From: Hymenolepis diminuta
Taxonomy: Eukaryota; Platyhelminthes; Cestoda; Cyclophyllidea; Hymenolepididae
NCBI GenBank assembly: GCA_900708905.1
Contig: CAADRB010000003.1
Location: 3,149,430-3,213,429 of the forward strand
DNA: 64,000 nucleotides
Reading direction: 5' to 3'
This document shows, in pieces, positions 48,949 through 59,784 of this stretch. The position numbers and the translations under genes are program-made. Positions within the stretch are counted from its first letter, which is position 1. Every line of letters begins with the position of its first letter. A model generated the notes under the pieces. It did not search any database and was not told the origin of the DNA. It saw only the letters and a list, made by a program, of their open reading frames with translations.

Positions 48949-49310
48949 ATTATGTCCCTATGACTCAAACTCCTCTTTGTCTGTCTAGACGAGTTTATCG
49001 ATTCCTCTATTTTTTGTCTTACTATCCTGTTTCACCTAAAAGTGCACCTACACTCATACCCTCTTGTGAATCTTTGCCCATGGGACTCATAAATTATCCT
49101 GCATTTCCACTCACGCACACACAGGCAGATACACACACTTGTCCTTTATCTGCGTGCATCGCCTCTCTCTCTCTCTCTCATCTCTCACTCGCTCACTCGA
49201 TTACTCTCTCGAATCATCATTGTGGTTTATTCAATACACCTTGGCACCCACAACTCTTTGTGTTCTACTTTTCGGAACTGTTGTTTGCTGTCAGTAGGTC
49301 TTAGCTTCTA
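48949..49310. repeat. Dispersed repeat, copy 2 (pairs with 7960-8300)
   Basis: Same ordered blocks and orientation as 7960-8300, with a CT dinucleotide run at about 49162-49179 inside it. The open frame across it (48960-49304) is rich in Ser, Leu and His and has no homolog that I recognise. It is best read as repeat sequence. Confidence 0.5.
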
Positions 49311-50072
49311 GGATCTTGTTCTGGTTTATGAATCCCTACAATTTGGTAACTCCTAAATTGGTGACCTCGGTTCTTATTACCCCATAATAGTCAAGTTCAC
49401 AGTTAAGAAGTGCGATAAGAGAGACATCTTAAATCTAAGTGGTTTCAGACGAGGGTCAAATAAGAGACTCGAGTGGAGTCTTTGAGTTGCCCACCTCTTT
49501 GTTGATATTCAATCCAGAAGTAAATGCTGAATAACGTGAGTTGATGCACTTCGGTGCTTCAAAAACATAAACAGTACCCAAAAAATTTTAAAGATAATCT
49601 GTTGAGCAATATCACTCCAGAAAGTACCTGCGCTTGTTTAAAAAACTGACCTCACTAAATGGCCAAAAATCAATAACAAAGCATTCACCCCTGGGATCCG
49701 GATCTTTACATTAAATTGAACGTTTTAATTAACACTCCTCAATGTTAAACCGACAGCAGCAAGTTTAATAAAACCTTAAACTTCATAACTTCATAAAGGT
49801 AGACTAGATTAATATTTAATTAAAATAAGGTTATGCTGAGTTCCAGTAGATCTCAGTGACAAAAATTTCCCCATTTTAACAAATCAAGTGAGGCTCGATT
49901 GATTACAGTTTTAGAGTCGCAGTGGTGACTAATGTTCACTGCGCGTTATCGATTTTTTGATTTCTTGCTCGCCCAAGTTTTACCAATAGCGGGCCCGATC
50001 GCACACTGCACCAACTCGCAGCTTTAATCTCATCGCTGAATGGTTGAACTCACTAAACATCATCCACCTTAG

Positions 50073-50124
50073 CCAATCAAGAACAAGGTTAACTTTAAAT
50101 GGCTAAACACTCACCTATATAAAT
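50073..50124 (+). promoter_or_regulatory. CCAAT and TATA elements of the apomucin-like gene
   Basis: CCAAT at 50073-50077 and TATATAAAT at 50116-50124 lie upstream of the ATG at 50153. A start about 25-30 nt after the TATA box would leave a very short leader. The fit to a strong core promoter is good for this AT-rich genome, but it is untested. Confidence 0.45.
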
Positions 50125-50152
50125 CACATGAAATGAAACCGTGCGCCTAGGG

Positions 50153-50578
50153 ATGTGTTCCGTTGTGCGCGATTTGGTTGTCTTCCTTCTGTGTCTTGTC
50201 GTTGTTATGGCTCAAGTGGACCCGGAGATAGAACCCCCAATCATGACTTCTGTGGCTCCAGATAATACCTCTCCCGTCGCCAGTACATTAATTCAGGGGA
50301 CACCTCAGAAAACTGAAGTGATTACAGATTCTACAAATACCACTGAAGCCGAGACCACTACAACTTTAAGCACCACGACTACCCCCGCAGCCACTACTGT
50401 TGTCGCCACCGAAACTGCTCCGACTACAACCTCTCCATCAAGTGAGTTTTGCTTGTATCTCATGCCTTCAAGTTTAGCCTACTTTTGCTACTAACCGACG
50501 TTTCCTACTTATATAGGTTTCGTCGTTGCCTCAACTCTTGTTGTTCCTCTCCTATCTGCGCTTGTTTTGGGATGTTGA
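50153..50578 (+). CDS. Small threonine-rich apomucin-like surface protein
   Basis: Predicted secreted mucin core of 116 residues. Exons 50153-50441 and 50517-50578 are joined across a 75-nt intron (GTGAGT...ATATAG). The first ATG, at 50153, follows a TATA box. Residues 1-23 are a strong signal peptide (VVFLLCLVVVMA, then Q). The mature part is short and acidic, then Thr/Pro/Ala-rich, with runs such as TTTTLSTTTTPAATT, an ideal target for O-glycosylation. The last about 20 residues (from FVVASTL to ALVLGC) are hydrophobic with no cytoplasmic tail, which suggests a GPI-anchor signal. This architecture (signal peptide, short Thr-rich mucin domain, GPI-type end) is known for cestode tegument and Echinococcus laminated-layer apomucins. 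Assignment to that family is by architecture only, since low-complexity sequence cannot prove homology. Confidence 0.68.
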
Positions 50579-50983
50579 AAAAAACTCTTCTTGCAAATTT
50601 TTTTGTAGAATATGAAGAAATGTATTACATATGTACACCTATATTGAGTTCTTTCTTTGAGGGATGTTTTGACCTGGGAAGTGATTCGTTTTAACCTACA
50701 GTCTGGGGATACACCGTGAAATGTTTTCTCCACCTAAAGTAACTATGTGTTTTCTCTTGGATTTGAAACTTGCGCTTACTAGTGAGACGCTGGGGGACAT
50801 TTCTGCTAGCATTTTCCTTCTGGAGTTAGAGTCTAGCGTTAATGGTGAAATCATTTACCTCAACAAAATCAGGTTCATCTTACTGGGGTTGTTGGGTATT
50901 TTTGTCAATTTCCCTAACCAGAATTTTGTCAAAATCGTGTTAAGTGAGTAAAACGTATTTTTGGGAGGTAGATTTCATAAACG

Positions 50984-53764
50984 TTAGGTAAGATTCCAAG
51001 TGGTAATTTTTTCTTGAGCAGTGTTCTCGAAGACATGAGCTAGACGTGGATCTGATCTGAGCTTTTTTTGGAGTGAGGAGATTTTTTCAGGTGTAGTTTC
51101 TGTATGCTTCTTGATTAAGTTCTCCAGTGTGTTTAACCGCACTAGAGTATCATGGCAGTATTTCAGATAGACCTCCTCCTCATCTGTTGTAAGATTCTTT
51201 TGATCGAGTTCGAATTTTTTTTGTTTTTGCAGAAAGTCTTTCTTCTCAGCGTCATATTTAGTCTGAAGTTTAGCTGCCTGCCTAAAAAGACGTTGTTGTA
51301 GGTCGGATTCACAAACATTGCAAAGAGCTTTAGCATCCTCAAGAGTTAATTTATCTTCATCTAAATCAAGCATATTCAAATACGGAGTGAGATAATCTAA
51401 ATCCCTCTCCCTTTTGTGTCTTAGTTCCAACTTTGCATGATTTTCCAATTCTATTCTCAACTTGTGCATTTCTCCATTTCTTAGTGTGTCCCATAGTCCT
51501 ATTTCAAGTTCTGGGCTCGATTCCTCAGATGCTCTTAAATCTAAAATATTTTTAACTTCAGTCTCTGACGTCCGCACGAAGTCTTTGACATTCTTTTCCA
51601 GTTCTATTAGTTCTAGCAACATCTGATAGATTTGTGCATTAGTCTTGCAAGGTGGATTCAATTTGGGCTAAAAATGATCAGATTGTGTTTATATTCTTGT
51701 ACTTAACAACTTATGAATAGGAAAAATTACTTACATGAAATACAGTATGTGTATCCGATTGAAGTTCGATTATCTGCCTCGCGTCCCCACTTACGATTGG
51801 CTTATTAAACTCTCTCCGACATGGAAAAATGCAATCATCAGCGATATGGTATTTCAGGTGATATTTTCCTCCAATTATATCAAATAATCGCTCTTCAATA
51901 TCTTCATCTGCTGAAATGTCCGGATTTCTTGAGAAACGTTCTTTAACGCTAAAATAAGAATTTATTAATGAATAGAATCGCTAGGTTCTTACTTAAATTA
52001 TTTCAGTAGACCAGTTACTTACATTTCAATCATTTTATAACTCGTCGTGGTGGTTTTTGGTTCATTGACTGATTCTCTCTGAACTATTTCTGGAGGTCCA
52101 AACTTCCTAACCGTTCGTCCATAATGGGTTTCTCGATAAATTAGCCGATCATCTCGATTCTCGTACCATTCCTTCATTACGGCTCCATTTCGTTCGCGTT
52201 TTAGCAGTCCGTCTATTCTTAACTTTGGATAGAACTCCATAATTCTTGTATCGTCTACTCCAGAGCCATTTATGAAATATGAATGCTCCTTCAGCTGATC
52301 CTTCATTCTGCCATGATCAAAAGACTCTTTTATCCAACCTTTTTTTAAATCCGTGATTCTCGATAATAACTTGTCCTTTCTATTATCAAAATATTCTCTT
52401 TCTTCAAAAGGATCTTTAAGATCCCTGTCATTGTAGATGGTTATTTTGGTGATTAAATTAGTTTTTTGAGAATATGGTGAATATTTCGTTAATCTGACCC
52501 GATTGTATATGACATTTTTCTGATAATTTGGATATCGTTGATCATACTGAACATTAGTTAGAGTTATAGGAAGGGTCCAAGAAACCGGAATTTCTGCAAG
52601 ATGACTTCTACTGTCCAATTTAGAAAGTTGTTCTTCGGTCATAAAGTCAAAAGGAAGCAGGAACTCCCAGTCTTCTAGATTGTTCAAATCATATCGCATA
52701 TCACCAATTCCGTTTCTGCAATCTTGCAAGTTAACCCAAAAATTTTTATCGTTCCAGACGGCCTCTATACCCAGATACATTTTTGTTTTAATTGTAACAA
52801 TCTCTCCCGTAAACGGTTCTATAAAACAAGTTTCTTTGACATCTCGACTTCCAGGTAGTATTAAAATCCATGAATGAACTCGTAGACCGTAAAGTGGATC
52901 AGGTAAAGGTTCTTCCTCCTTATCTTTTCGTTCCCTTTCCTCTTTTGTCTTCCTTTCTTCTGCTTCTTTTAAATCGATCAGTTCTCTCATCTTCATCGAC
53001 ATTTCATACTTGGAAACAAATTCTTTCATGGGTTTAACCTGGTACTTTCTTACAGGGGGAGGTTGATACATTTCGACTTCTTTGGGTTTTTCAACGAGAA
53101 TTGGGCATTCTTTCCTAGATTCGTCTTTCAAACAACATTCCCTTGTAGCATATCCACTAACAACATATGCATTATAACCTACACCAATAAGAAGAGAGCA
53201 GATTAGAGTGGTGTAGTCGAAACAGGTTCCAACTTGTAATGAAAGAAGTGTGCTAGGGCTCATTAGGCGTTGAGGAAGCTCGTTGCAGGGGAGAAGAGGA
53301 GAAATATCGAGAAAATCTGCGACAAAGGAAGCTACTCCCGAAGCGTCATGGAGCTCAGCAAAAGGAAGTTTAGTAGGTCGAATGGCGGTGCAGACAAATT
53401 TTCGCACATCCAGTTCATTTTTCGGTGTCAGAAAGAGTGGAGTGCGATCAGGAAAGCGATTACTATATTGTCGTCTAAAATTGTCAGCGTAGGCGAGTAA
53501 GCGATCTTCTTGATTGGTATTCTCACCGTAAGAACTAGGAAATTTGAAATCCTTCGGGTCAAAGGTATTAGGAAGTGATCGAAATTCGTGTGGTAGGTAG
53601 AAGGGGTTTATTTCCTTTAATTTTTGCTTTATTATAGGATTCTCTGCTGTGATTTCGCTATTTGTCTTAGTAGAGGACGAGGATTCTGTAATTTGGCTTG
53701 TTGAAGGTTCGTTAATGGGTTCTGTTAAATCAAATTCTTTAGCACTCGATCGTTCCATTATCAT
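50984..53764 (-). CDS. DRC7: Dynein regulatory complex subunit 7 (DRC7, lobo homolog)
   Basis: Subunit of the nexin-dynein regulatory complex, which links outer doublet microtubules and controls beating in motile cilia and sperm flagella. Three exons on the minus strand, 53764-52023, 51948-51735 and 51667-50984, give 879 residues, close to the human 874. Residues about 140-320 form the transglutaminase-like core: VGTCFDYTTLICSLL with Cys181, GYNAYVVSGYA, and LRVHSWILILPG with His297, the positions of the catalytic-type Cys and His. A charged Glu/Lys/Arg coiled coil (about 250-287) is inserted between them. The middle region has the WEFLLPFDFMTEEQ block. The last exon is a long coiled coil (NVKDFVRTSETEV, and KKDFLQKQKKFELDQKN). 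An acceptor-like CTGTAG ends 3 nt before the ATG, so a 5' non-coding exon or spliced leader is likely. Flatworms have ciliated stages and flagellated sperm, which fits. Confidence 0.95.
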
Positions 53765-56380
53765 ATACTACAGAACACCAATGCCCAAATGAATTTCTAA
53801 AACAGTCAAACAGCTTTTCATTAATTAATATCCAAAATAAACATAATAAAAATTAAGGAACTAACGAAATAAAGTTGAAACAATCAGAATGTGATTACGG
53901 CAACTTATTTCTATATCGACGCCAGTGAAATAAGTTTACACCATCAACATGCAACTCCAGTGACTTTTTAACTTTGACGAACTGCGCTGACTTTTAATAA
54001 ATTATGTATCGACAAAATTCAACGAGCTTCACTTACATGTTGACAATAAATTTTAGCCTCCCAGAGGGTCAGATTTTCAATAAAATAACTCATCTAGCAG
54101 AATAAGACTTTTTACATCTTCTAAAGACTTAATTATATCTTTCGGAACTCTTAGAGTTTTGTTTTAAGTTGTCATACGTCATTATTTCGACAAGAATTAA
54201 ATGTATCCGTGAAAAATCAACTTCACTATCGTTTTGTTTCCAAACAGGTAAATAACAACAAAATTTAAGGTGCGAACTATACAACTAATACATACTCTAC
54301 ATTTACGATCCGTATACTTCCAAAACCGTTGCTAAGTCCAACCGCCAATATTAAAATCATTCGAAGGTCAAAACTTCATATTGTGGTAAAGCAAAACTAA
54401 AATTTGTCCCTATTAGTTCTCCAAAATAGTATTTATAAGGTATTTGCTAATTGGCTTATAATTTAGCTCGTATTAAGTTTGAAGATTAGTTAATATTATT
54501 TTAAAAGAGATGGAAGATTTAGGGCAACATCAAATTTTCATTTCACTGGAGGCCAAGAGTTTATTTAATTGTCTGAATATATAGAAAGATATCTTTTCAC
54601 TTTTTTAAAAACAGTATACACAACTATATATATACACAGTCCTCTATGCAGTAAGAACTGAATTTTAATCATTAAATGTAAATTATACGAAACAATTAAC
54701 CGTATGGGGAAAAGGTGTGAGCATACATCTACTGAGGTTACTAAACGCTTAGATAGGTATAGAAGGGATGAGGTTGGATAAAGACATTTCATTAAGACAT
54801 ACGAAACGTGGAAAACAGAAAAGAGAATTGTGTAAGATTAATAGAGACATACATGTGAGATGAGGTAATAATAAACACGTATTTCATGAACGACCTTCAA
54901 GATAGCGGAATACCGCAGTCCTCCTCCTCCTTCAGGCAAATCTCAAATTTCTCTGTCCAAACGAAGCCAGTCGATATTTTCTAGCAGCTTAATTAATTTT
55001 TTCCCGTATCCACTTTGGGGACTTTTCTAGAAGTTTCATTTGGACTCCGTCCTCAAATTCTCTCTCCTTTCTTCACCCTGTCTTTTCACCTAAAGTCGTC
55101 CGCTATTCATATGAATTTGCCTGAGAGCCAGCGCAAAAGTAAAACAGTGAGGCTGGCAGAAAAAGGGCGGAAGAGTAAGACCGAGATTGTCAAACCGTGG
55201 ATACCTTGGGTAATAATGATTTGGGTCGAGATCAGACACTTCTCTTTTCTATCAATTCAAACCTTTATTTACAATATCCTTTTGAAGAGTGTCTTTTAAA
55301 ATCATTAGAGCACAATCAGTTATGATATCTATGATAACTACTGGCCACAAATTTTTGTTTAGGCAATTTATTTTAAAACAACGTGATTCCTCCACCAAAT
55401 ACACAGGTTATTAAATATAAACTGATAAGTGATATGAAGCAAACAGAAGCCAAGAAGAGGAGAAAAATCAGATTACTCATTTCATTAGAGCAGTTCAAAA
55501 ATGACTTGAACGCTACGTCAGTTTTTAATTAAATTTTGTCTTCAATGTTGAATTTGTTCTGCGTGGTAGTTACTGAACACTCATCTGAATTGCCCGAATG
55601 GAATATTTTTTCCGACATTTCATCGTTCCTGATCACCAGATGTTTATATTTACTTTATCAGGGATTTGAATAGGGACTCATCTTCACATTTTAATTCTGG
55701 AATGATTCTTTAACTGCAGCGTAGAAATGAAGTGGGAAAAAAAGGGCGTTCTAATAAAATATCATGAATTTAGCTAATGAACGAGATTATTGACCTTATT
55801 TCAGTTCCCCACTCACACTTAGACATCGTATATTTCCTAAACATAAAAAAACAAATCCCACTATTTTGGTCTTCATTGTTACCAAATGAGGCGCTCGAAT
55901 TCTTGTGAATGCGAATGTCAATCCGACCAATGCATAACAACCCACAGTCTATAACGCCACCGGCTTCATCATTTTGTGTTTAATTCAGGTTATATTTAAG
56001 AAAACATATTTGAAATTTTAAATATCCGTTTACCAGTGCATTTTCATCAATTTGATTCTTGCAGGATTTATTTGAACGCATTCCTTTGGTCCAGTGATTC
56101 ATTTTATATTACTTTACAACATTTACGCATTAAACTATAGAGTAATTCTCAAAAAACATAATATTACTAAGATTTGCTAATAATGGCATGGAAATAAATC
56201 ACCATATCTGCCTCAAATTTCCATACGTTTCCATAATGGTTGGCTCAGTTACACTCAGACGTCTTAGACAATATTTTCACTAAAAAATAAGTCTGGTGTA
56301 GGCGGGGAAACGTCCTCAAGTTACCTGACCAATGAAGCAACATTAGTTAACATGAAATTCTAAATTATATTTACCAAAAC
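53765..56380. other. Intergenic DNA, no gene seen
   Basis: AT-rich. A basic frame at 55111-55299 (from ATG) shows no family resemblance. A short TA-rich run lies near 54625-54640. Confidence 0.45.
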
Positions 56381-56383
56381 TAA

Positions 56384-56779
56384 TTAAGAAATTTTAATAA
56401 TACCGTCAACAGTCATATTTTTTTCACTCTTTCCTTCCTCAGTCATCATATTATTCAAGGCAATATTCACCTTCTTTAGAAATTTCTCCACACCCATTTC
56501 TGATTTCCTGGGAAGATGCAGAACGAATTTTTTTGTTACCCAATCCCACGAACTGTCGGCCATTATCTCACGAAATTGCCCCTCGACATCTTGAGGGATA
56601 TGCTTCAAGGGGTTGTCAGCGAAGGCGATACAGAGTTCAACGCCATCTTCACCCTTTTCATCGCACTTTTCAGAGTAAGTCACTTCTCGAAGTGGGATCA
56701 CAATTTCTTGAGAATTTAATGGAATCTGAGCAGTGTGATCCGATAGGTGCTTCAATATTGGCTCTTCAAACACACTCAT
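56384..56779 (-). CDS. Unrecognised 131-residue protein
   Basis: A single uninterrupted frame with a good ATG and balanced, coding-like composition. I do not recognise the family. No signal peptide, membrane segment or zinc motif is visible. It is acidic overall, with a middle block DNPLKHIPQDVEGQFREIM, then SSWDWVTKKFVLHLPRK, and a charged helical end with KFLKKVNIALNNMM. This suggests a small soluble alpha/beta protein. A run of 131 codons without a stop is unlikely by chance in this AT-rich DNA, which supports a real gene. It could be a single-exon gene or the main exon of one with further exons. A plus-strand frame starting at 57193 faces away from it. Confidence 0.55.
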   Translation of the reverse strand: MSVFEEPILKHLSDHTAQIPLNSQEIVIPLREVTYSEKCDEKGEDGVELCIAFADNPLKHIPQDVEGQFREIMADSSWDWVTKKFVLHLPRKSEMGVEKFLKKVNIALNNMMTEEGKSEKNMTVDGIIKIS

Positions 56780-57640
56780 TGTAACTTAATTGATATTTAA
56801 AAATTAATCAAACAAAATTAACAATCAAAATCATTTCATAATATTCAAAATTTAAGCATTACAAAACGTACGCAAGAAAACGCCTCTGCTTTCGGACGAC
56901 TTTCTCCAGTTCAACTGCAACCCGATTGATCGTCAATTTGTACTCTCACAAGAAGCATCGATTTTCAAATCCACCTTTGACTAATTGAATCAAGACACAA
57001 TTAAGGGCTTTGACACATGTCAGAAGCGGCGGCCATTTTAAAATCCACCAGAATTTGCCTCTTTCCCACCAACAGAACTTAACCTTTCTCTGTCAGAGGT
57101 GTCTTTTGAGACTCTTTTCTTAATCACACGGTGTTAATCTCAGTAGTTAATTATAACGAAAAAAATACTCATCAGAAGTGAACTATTAAAGGATGCATAA
57201 AAGAAGGCAACTCCTCTATTTATACTTCAAGAGTCTCCTGGAAATAATATCCAGATTGTTTGACCTTCGGATTTGGGAATGTGATCTGGAAAACCTCCAT
57301 TTTCCTCCCCATTCAATGATAAGGTTGCCTACGTTACTAATTTACCAAGATTTGATTGGAGAAACACGAGATTTTACGCAGGTCATTCAGTTGTTAAATG
57401 CAAACCGCCCTAAAAGATAATTTATTATAAGCATTTACCAGTCAAAATTTTGGTTCTTCTGTGACTTATAAGAAAATAATATTTTTCCCAAAATAATTCT
57501 AGTTTGCAAGATTCTTTGTTTACCACCTTCAAACTCCTGTATTTTTAATGCCCTCTTATTCGAACGAGTTTATCTACACTTCGATAGCAAATGGCGCATA
57601 ATATAAACCGACCTATCGATACGCAAACACGTTGTGTTGA
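56780..57640. other. Intergenic DNA with a weak plus-strand frame
   Basis: A 75-codon plus-strand frame from an ATG at 57193 to 57420 has mixed composition and no family match. It could be a first exon, but no clear next exon was found, so it is not called as a gene. Confidence 0.35.
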
Positions 57641-57647
57641 TATCGTG

Positions 57648-57745
57648 GTTTGGGTCGTATTTGTAACTACCGCAAGGTCTTAGGTAATCTAAGAGTCGAT
57701 TACGGGATCTTACAGAGAAGGGCCGCTTACAACACACTATTGTGT
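57648..57745 (+). repeat. Dispersed repeat, copy 2 (pairs with 5105-5198)
   Basis: Matches the reverse complement of 5105-5198 with scattered substitutions; see that entry for shared blocks. No coding potential in this copy. Confidence 0.6.
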
Positions 57746-57966
57746 GTTTCAAGTTCTAGAATAACATTGGAGCATCAATTTATGTCAATCCAAACTTCAA
57801 CATATCAGTAGACTTGACTACATCTATAAATTCTGCAGACAAGTCTCCCTATCTTTTGATTGTCATTAAGTCAATAAGAGGAAGAGACAACTTATTTTAT
57901 GACCTTGAGCAAGTAGTCAGCTCACTACTAAATGAAGTCATTAAAACACATTCCAGAGAAAGACCA

Positions 57967-58092
57967 ATGCTGTGCAATTTCAGATTAATAATATTTAGCT
58001 TCATTGTTATTCTATTAAAGACAAGTGGCCATTTAAATATTTCTGTTAGACCATTGAAAAACGGTGAAGAAGGCGGAGGGTTGGATATTTAA
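57967..58092 (+). CDS. Candidate 41-residue secreted peptide
   Basis: From an ATG at 57967 the frame encodes a signal-peptide-like start (Met, a basic residue, then IIFSFIVILL), about 20 residues that include an NIS glycosylation sequon, and a Gly/Glu-rich end. The frame is open upstream of the ATG as well. It is short enough to be chance in AT-rich DNA, and no family is recognised. Confidence 0.22.
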   Translation: MLCNFRLIIFSFIVILLKTSGHLNISVRPLKNGEEGGGLDI

Positions 58093-59784
58093 AACTGAAA
58101 TGACAGCTTCTTTTTTTTGGAAGCTTGACATTGTCTGATTCGTCAAATATATAGCAGTTAGGATGTTTCATACCTTGGTACGACCAGAGAAGAACAGAAA
58201 TAAATTATTTTAGTACCCAAGGACTGACATTGATGGGAAGGTTTTCATAAATCTGCTTAGACATCGAGAAGATTGTTTTTTAATCTTGCGTATTATGTCC
58301 TAATACTTGAATAATGTAACTCTGTTGGGCTAATCTGATTCAAACAAGTATCAATGATTCCGATTTGCTTAATTTGTGTAAAAAAATTAAAATGTCTGCA
58401 AAGCAGATGCCCAAGACAATATTAAGAATCGCTAAAATCGCCATTTATAAGCTTGACATTACTTGACACGAACTTCTTCCCCTTTTAACTACAGTCACAA
58501 TATATATTACAAAAAAAGTGGGATTAAAACTCTACCAAGGCTGACCAATAGAATCCTGTGCGCTAGATTATTCTGGAAAGTGCAACGTGCTACCGATCGC
58601 GTACCAAGCACCGTCGTACCTGTCTCCGAGCCAGTCAGCGTTAACCGTACTCAAGTACTAAGCATTTAGCAGTATAACACATCTCACACTATTACTACTT
58701 TGGATGTAGCCTAGCCAATTTTAAGGGTAACTCATACAAGAGGACACTTTTAGGGGCTAGTTGTGGGTCTGCAGCTCGTTGAACTTCTCAGAGGATTATA
58801 AAGTGTTAGTCAAGGGTCTATTTACCAAGTATCCGTTACAGATAGCACTATAGACTGCATATTCCTATCAACATCTGGCGATTAGAAATGATAGACCGGT
58901 AATAAGATTTCAATTAGAGTATATATATATATATATATACAGGTGGTCCAGCTGTGTGTATGCATGTTTGCACACAGACATTTAAATAAATGCCAATCAT
59001 CACGCTGATACATCGACGACGGGACATAACTGACATCCAACAAAGGATTGTTAGTTTATAAATATAGTTTACTTATCAAAGAACTGAGGTGGCTTTCTGG
59101 CCGCCTCTGAACTGGGCTACCGGCATGAGTGACCCCCGGTCCACACAATATCATTACATATAATAATAAAAATCAAGATCTCATTCGTTAATGTTTTGTC
59201 GTAGGTTAATATAAAAGGAGCAACTCAAATCAATTTTTTAAATTTAAGGACTCTTAATTAAAAGGTAAAGATTTGAGAGATGGAGAAAATCTGACAAAGG
59301 TTAAATCAGAGCTAGAGTTAGTGTTATCTAAGGTCGTGGCACTACCATTCGAATTTAGATTAAGCTTATGCTTCATGTTAGGAAAGGTGTCCGGATTGCG
59401 GAATTTGTGATTATTATAGATAATGCAAATTATTGCAAAATTTTTAATTTAATAGATCATTTAAAAAATAGGTTTTTATTGGAAATTCTCACCTTAGTCA
59501 ATTTATTTACATTGTTTTGTTAATGAAGTTCATTCAAGCAATTGTTTTCTTTTCTGGAAGCTTGTTTTTAATATTCGAAATATCATTGTAAAATTCGCTC
59601 AACTAAAATTACTGCAAAATTTCCTTTAGAATAAATGAATAACAGTTAAGTATTCCTAAAAAGCTTTCAAACGTTTCATGTAATAAGATCTGCATTGATT
59701 TTATATTACTTTAAATAGGCTAATACACGTCTAATAATACTGTCCTTACTAGACCTGTAACTTCAAATCCTGAGAGCTTCCATT
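58093..59784. other. Intergenic DNA with TA microsatellite
   Basis: A perfect TA run lies at about 58920-58939. No gene seen. The SPSB3 promoter is expected near its end but no clear elements were found. Confidence 0.5.

Larger units (their letters stand above)
37181..50070. other. 13-kb stretch without a convincing gene
   Basis: Short frames at 42248-42451, 45405-45725 and 46969-47181 lack start codons, family resemblance or splice partners. The stretch holds tRNA-like fragments (40152-40200, 41446-41497), a SINE tail copy (47264-47345), a CT-rich simple run (44267-44287), and the second copy of the 8-kb repeat (48949-49310). Confidence 0.5.

Noticed and set aside
48960..49304. 114-codon plus-strand frame
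   Set aside because: It coincides with a dispersed repeat and its Ser/Leu/His composition comes from the CT-rich tract.
57193..57420. 75-codon plus-strand frame with an ATG, divergent from the 131-residue gene
   Set aside because: Composition is acceptable, but no domain, no following exon and no promoter elements were found. Kept only as a possibility in the spacer entry.
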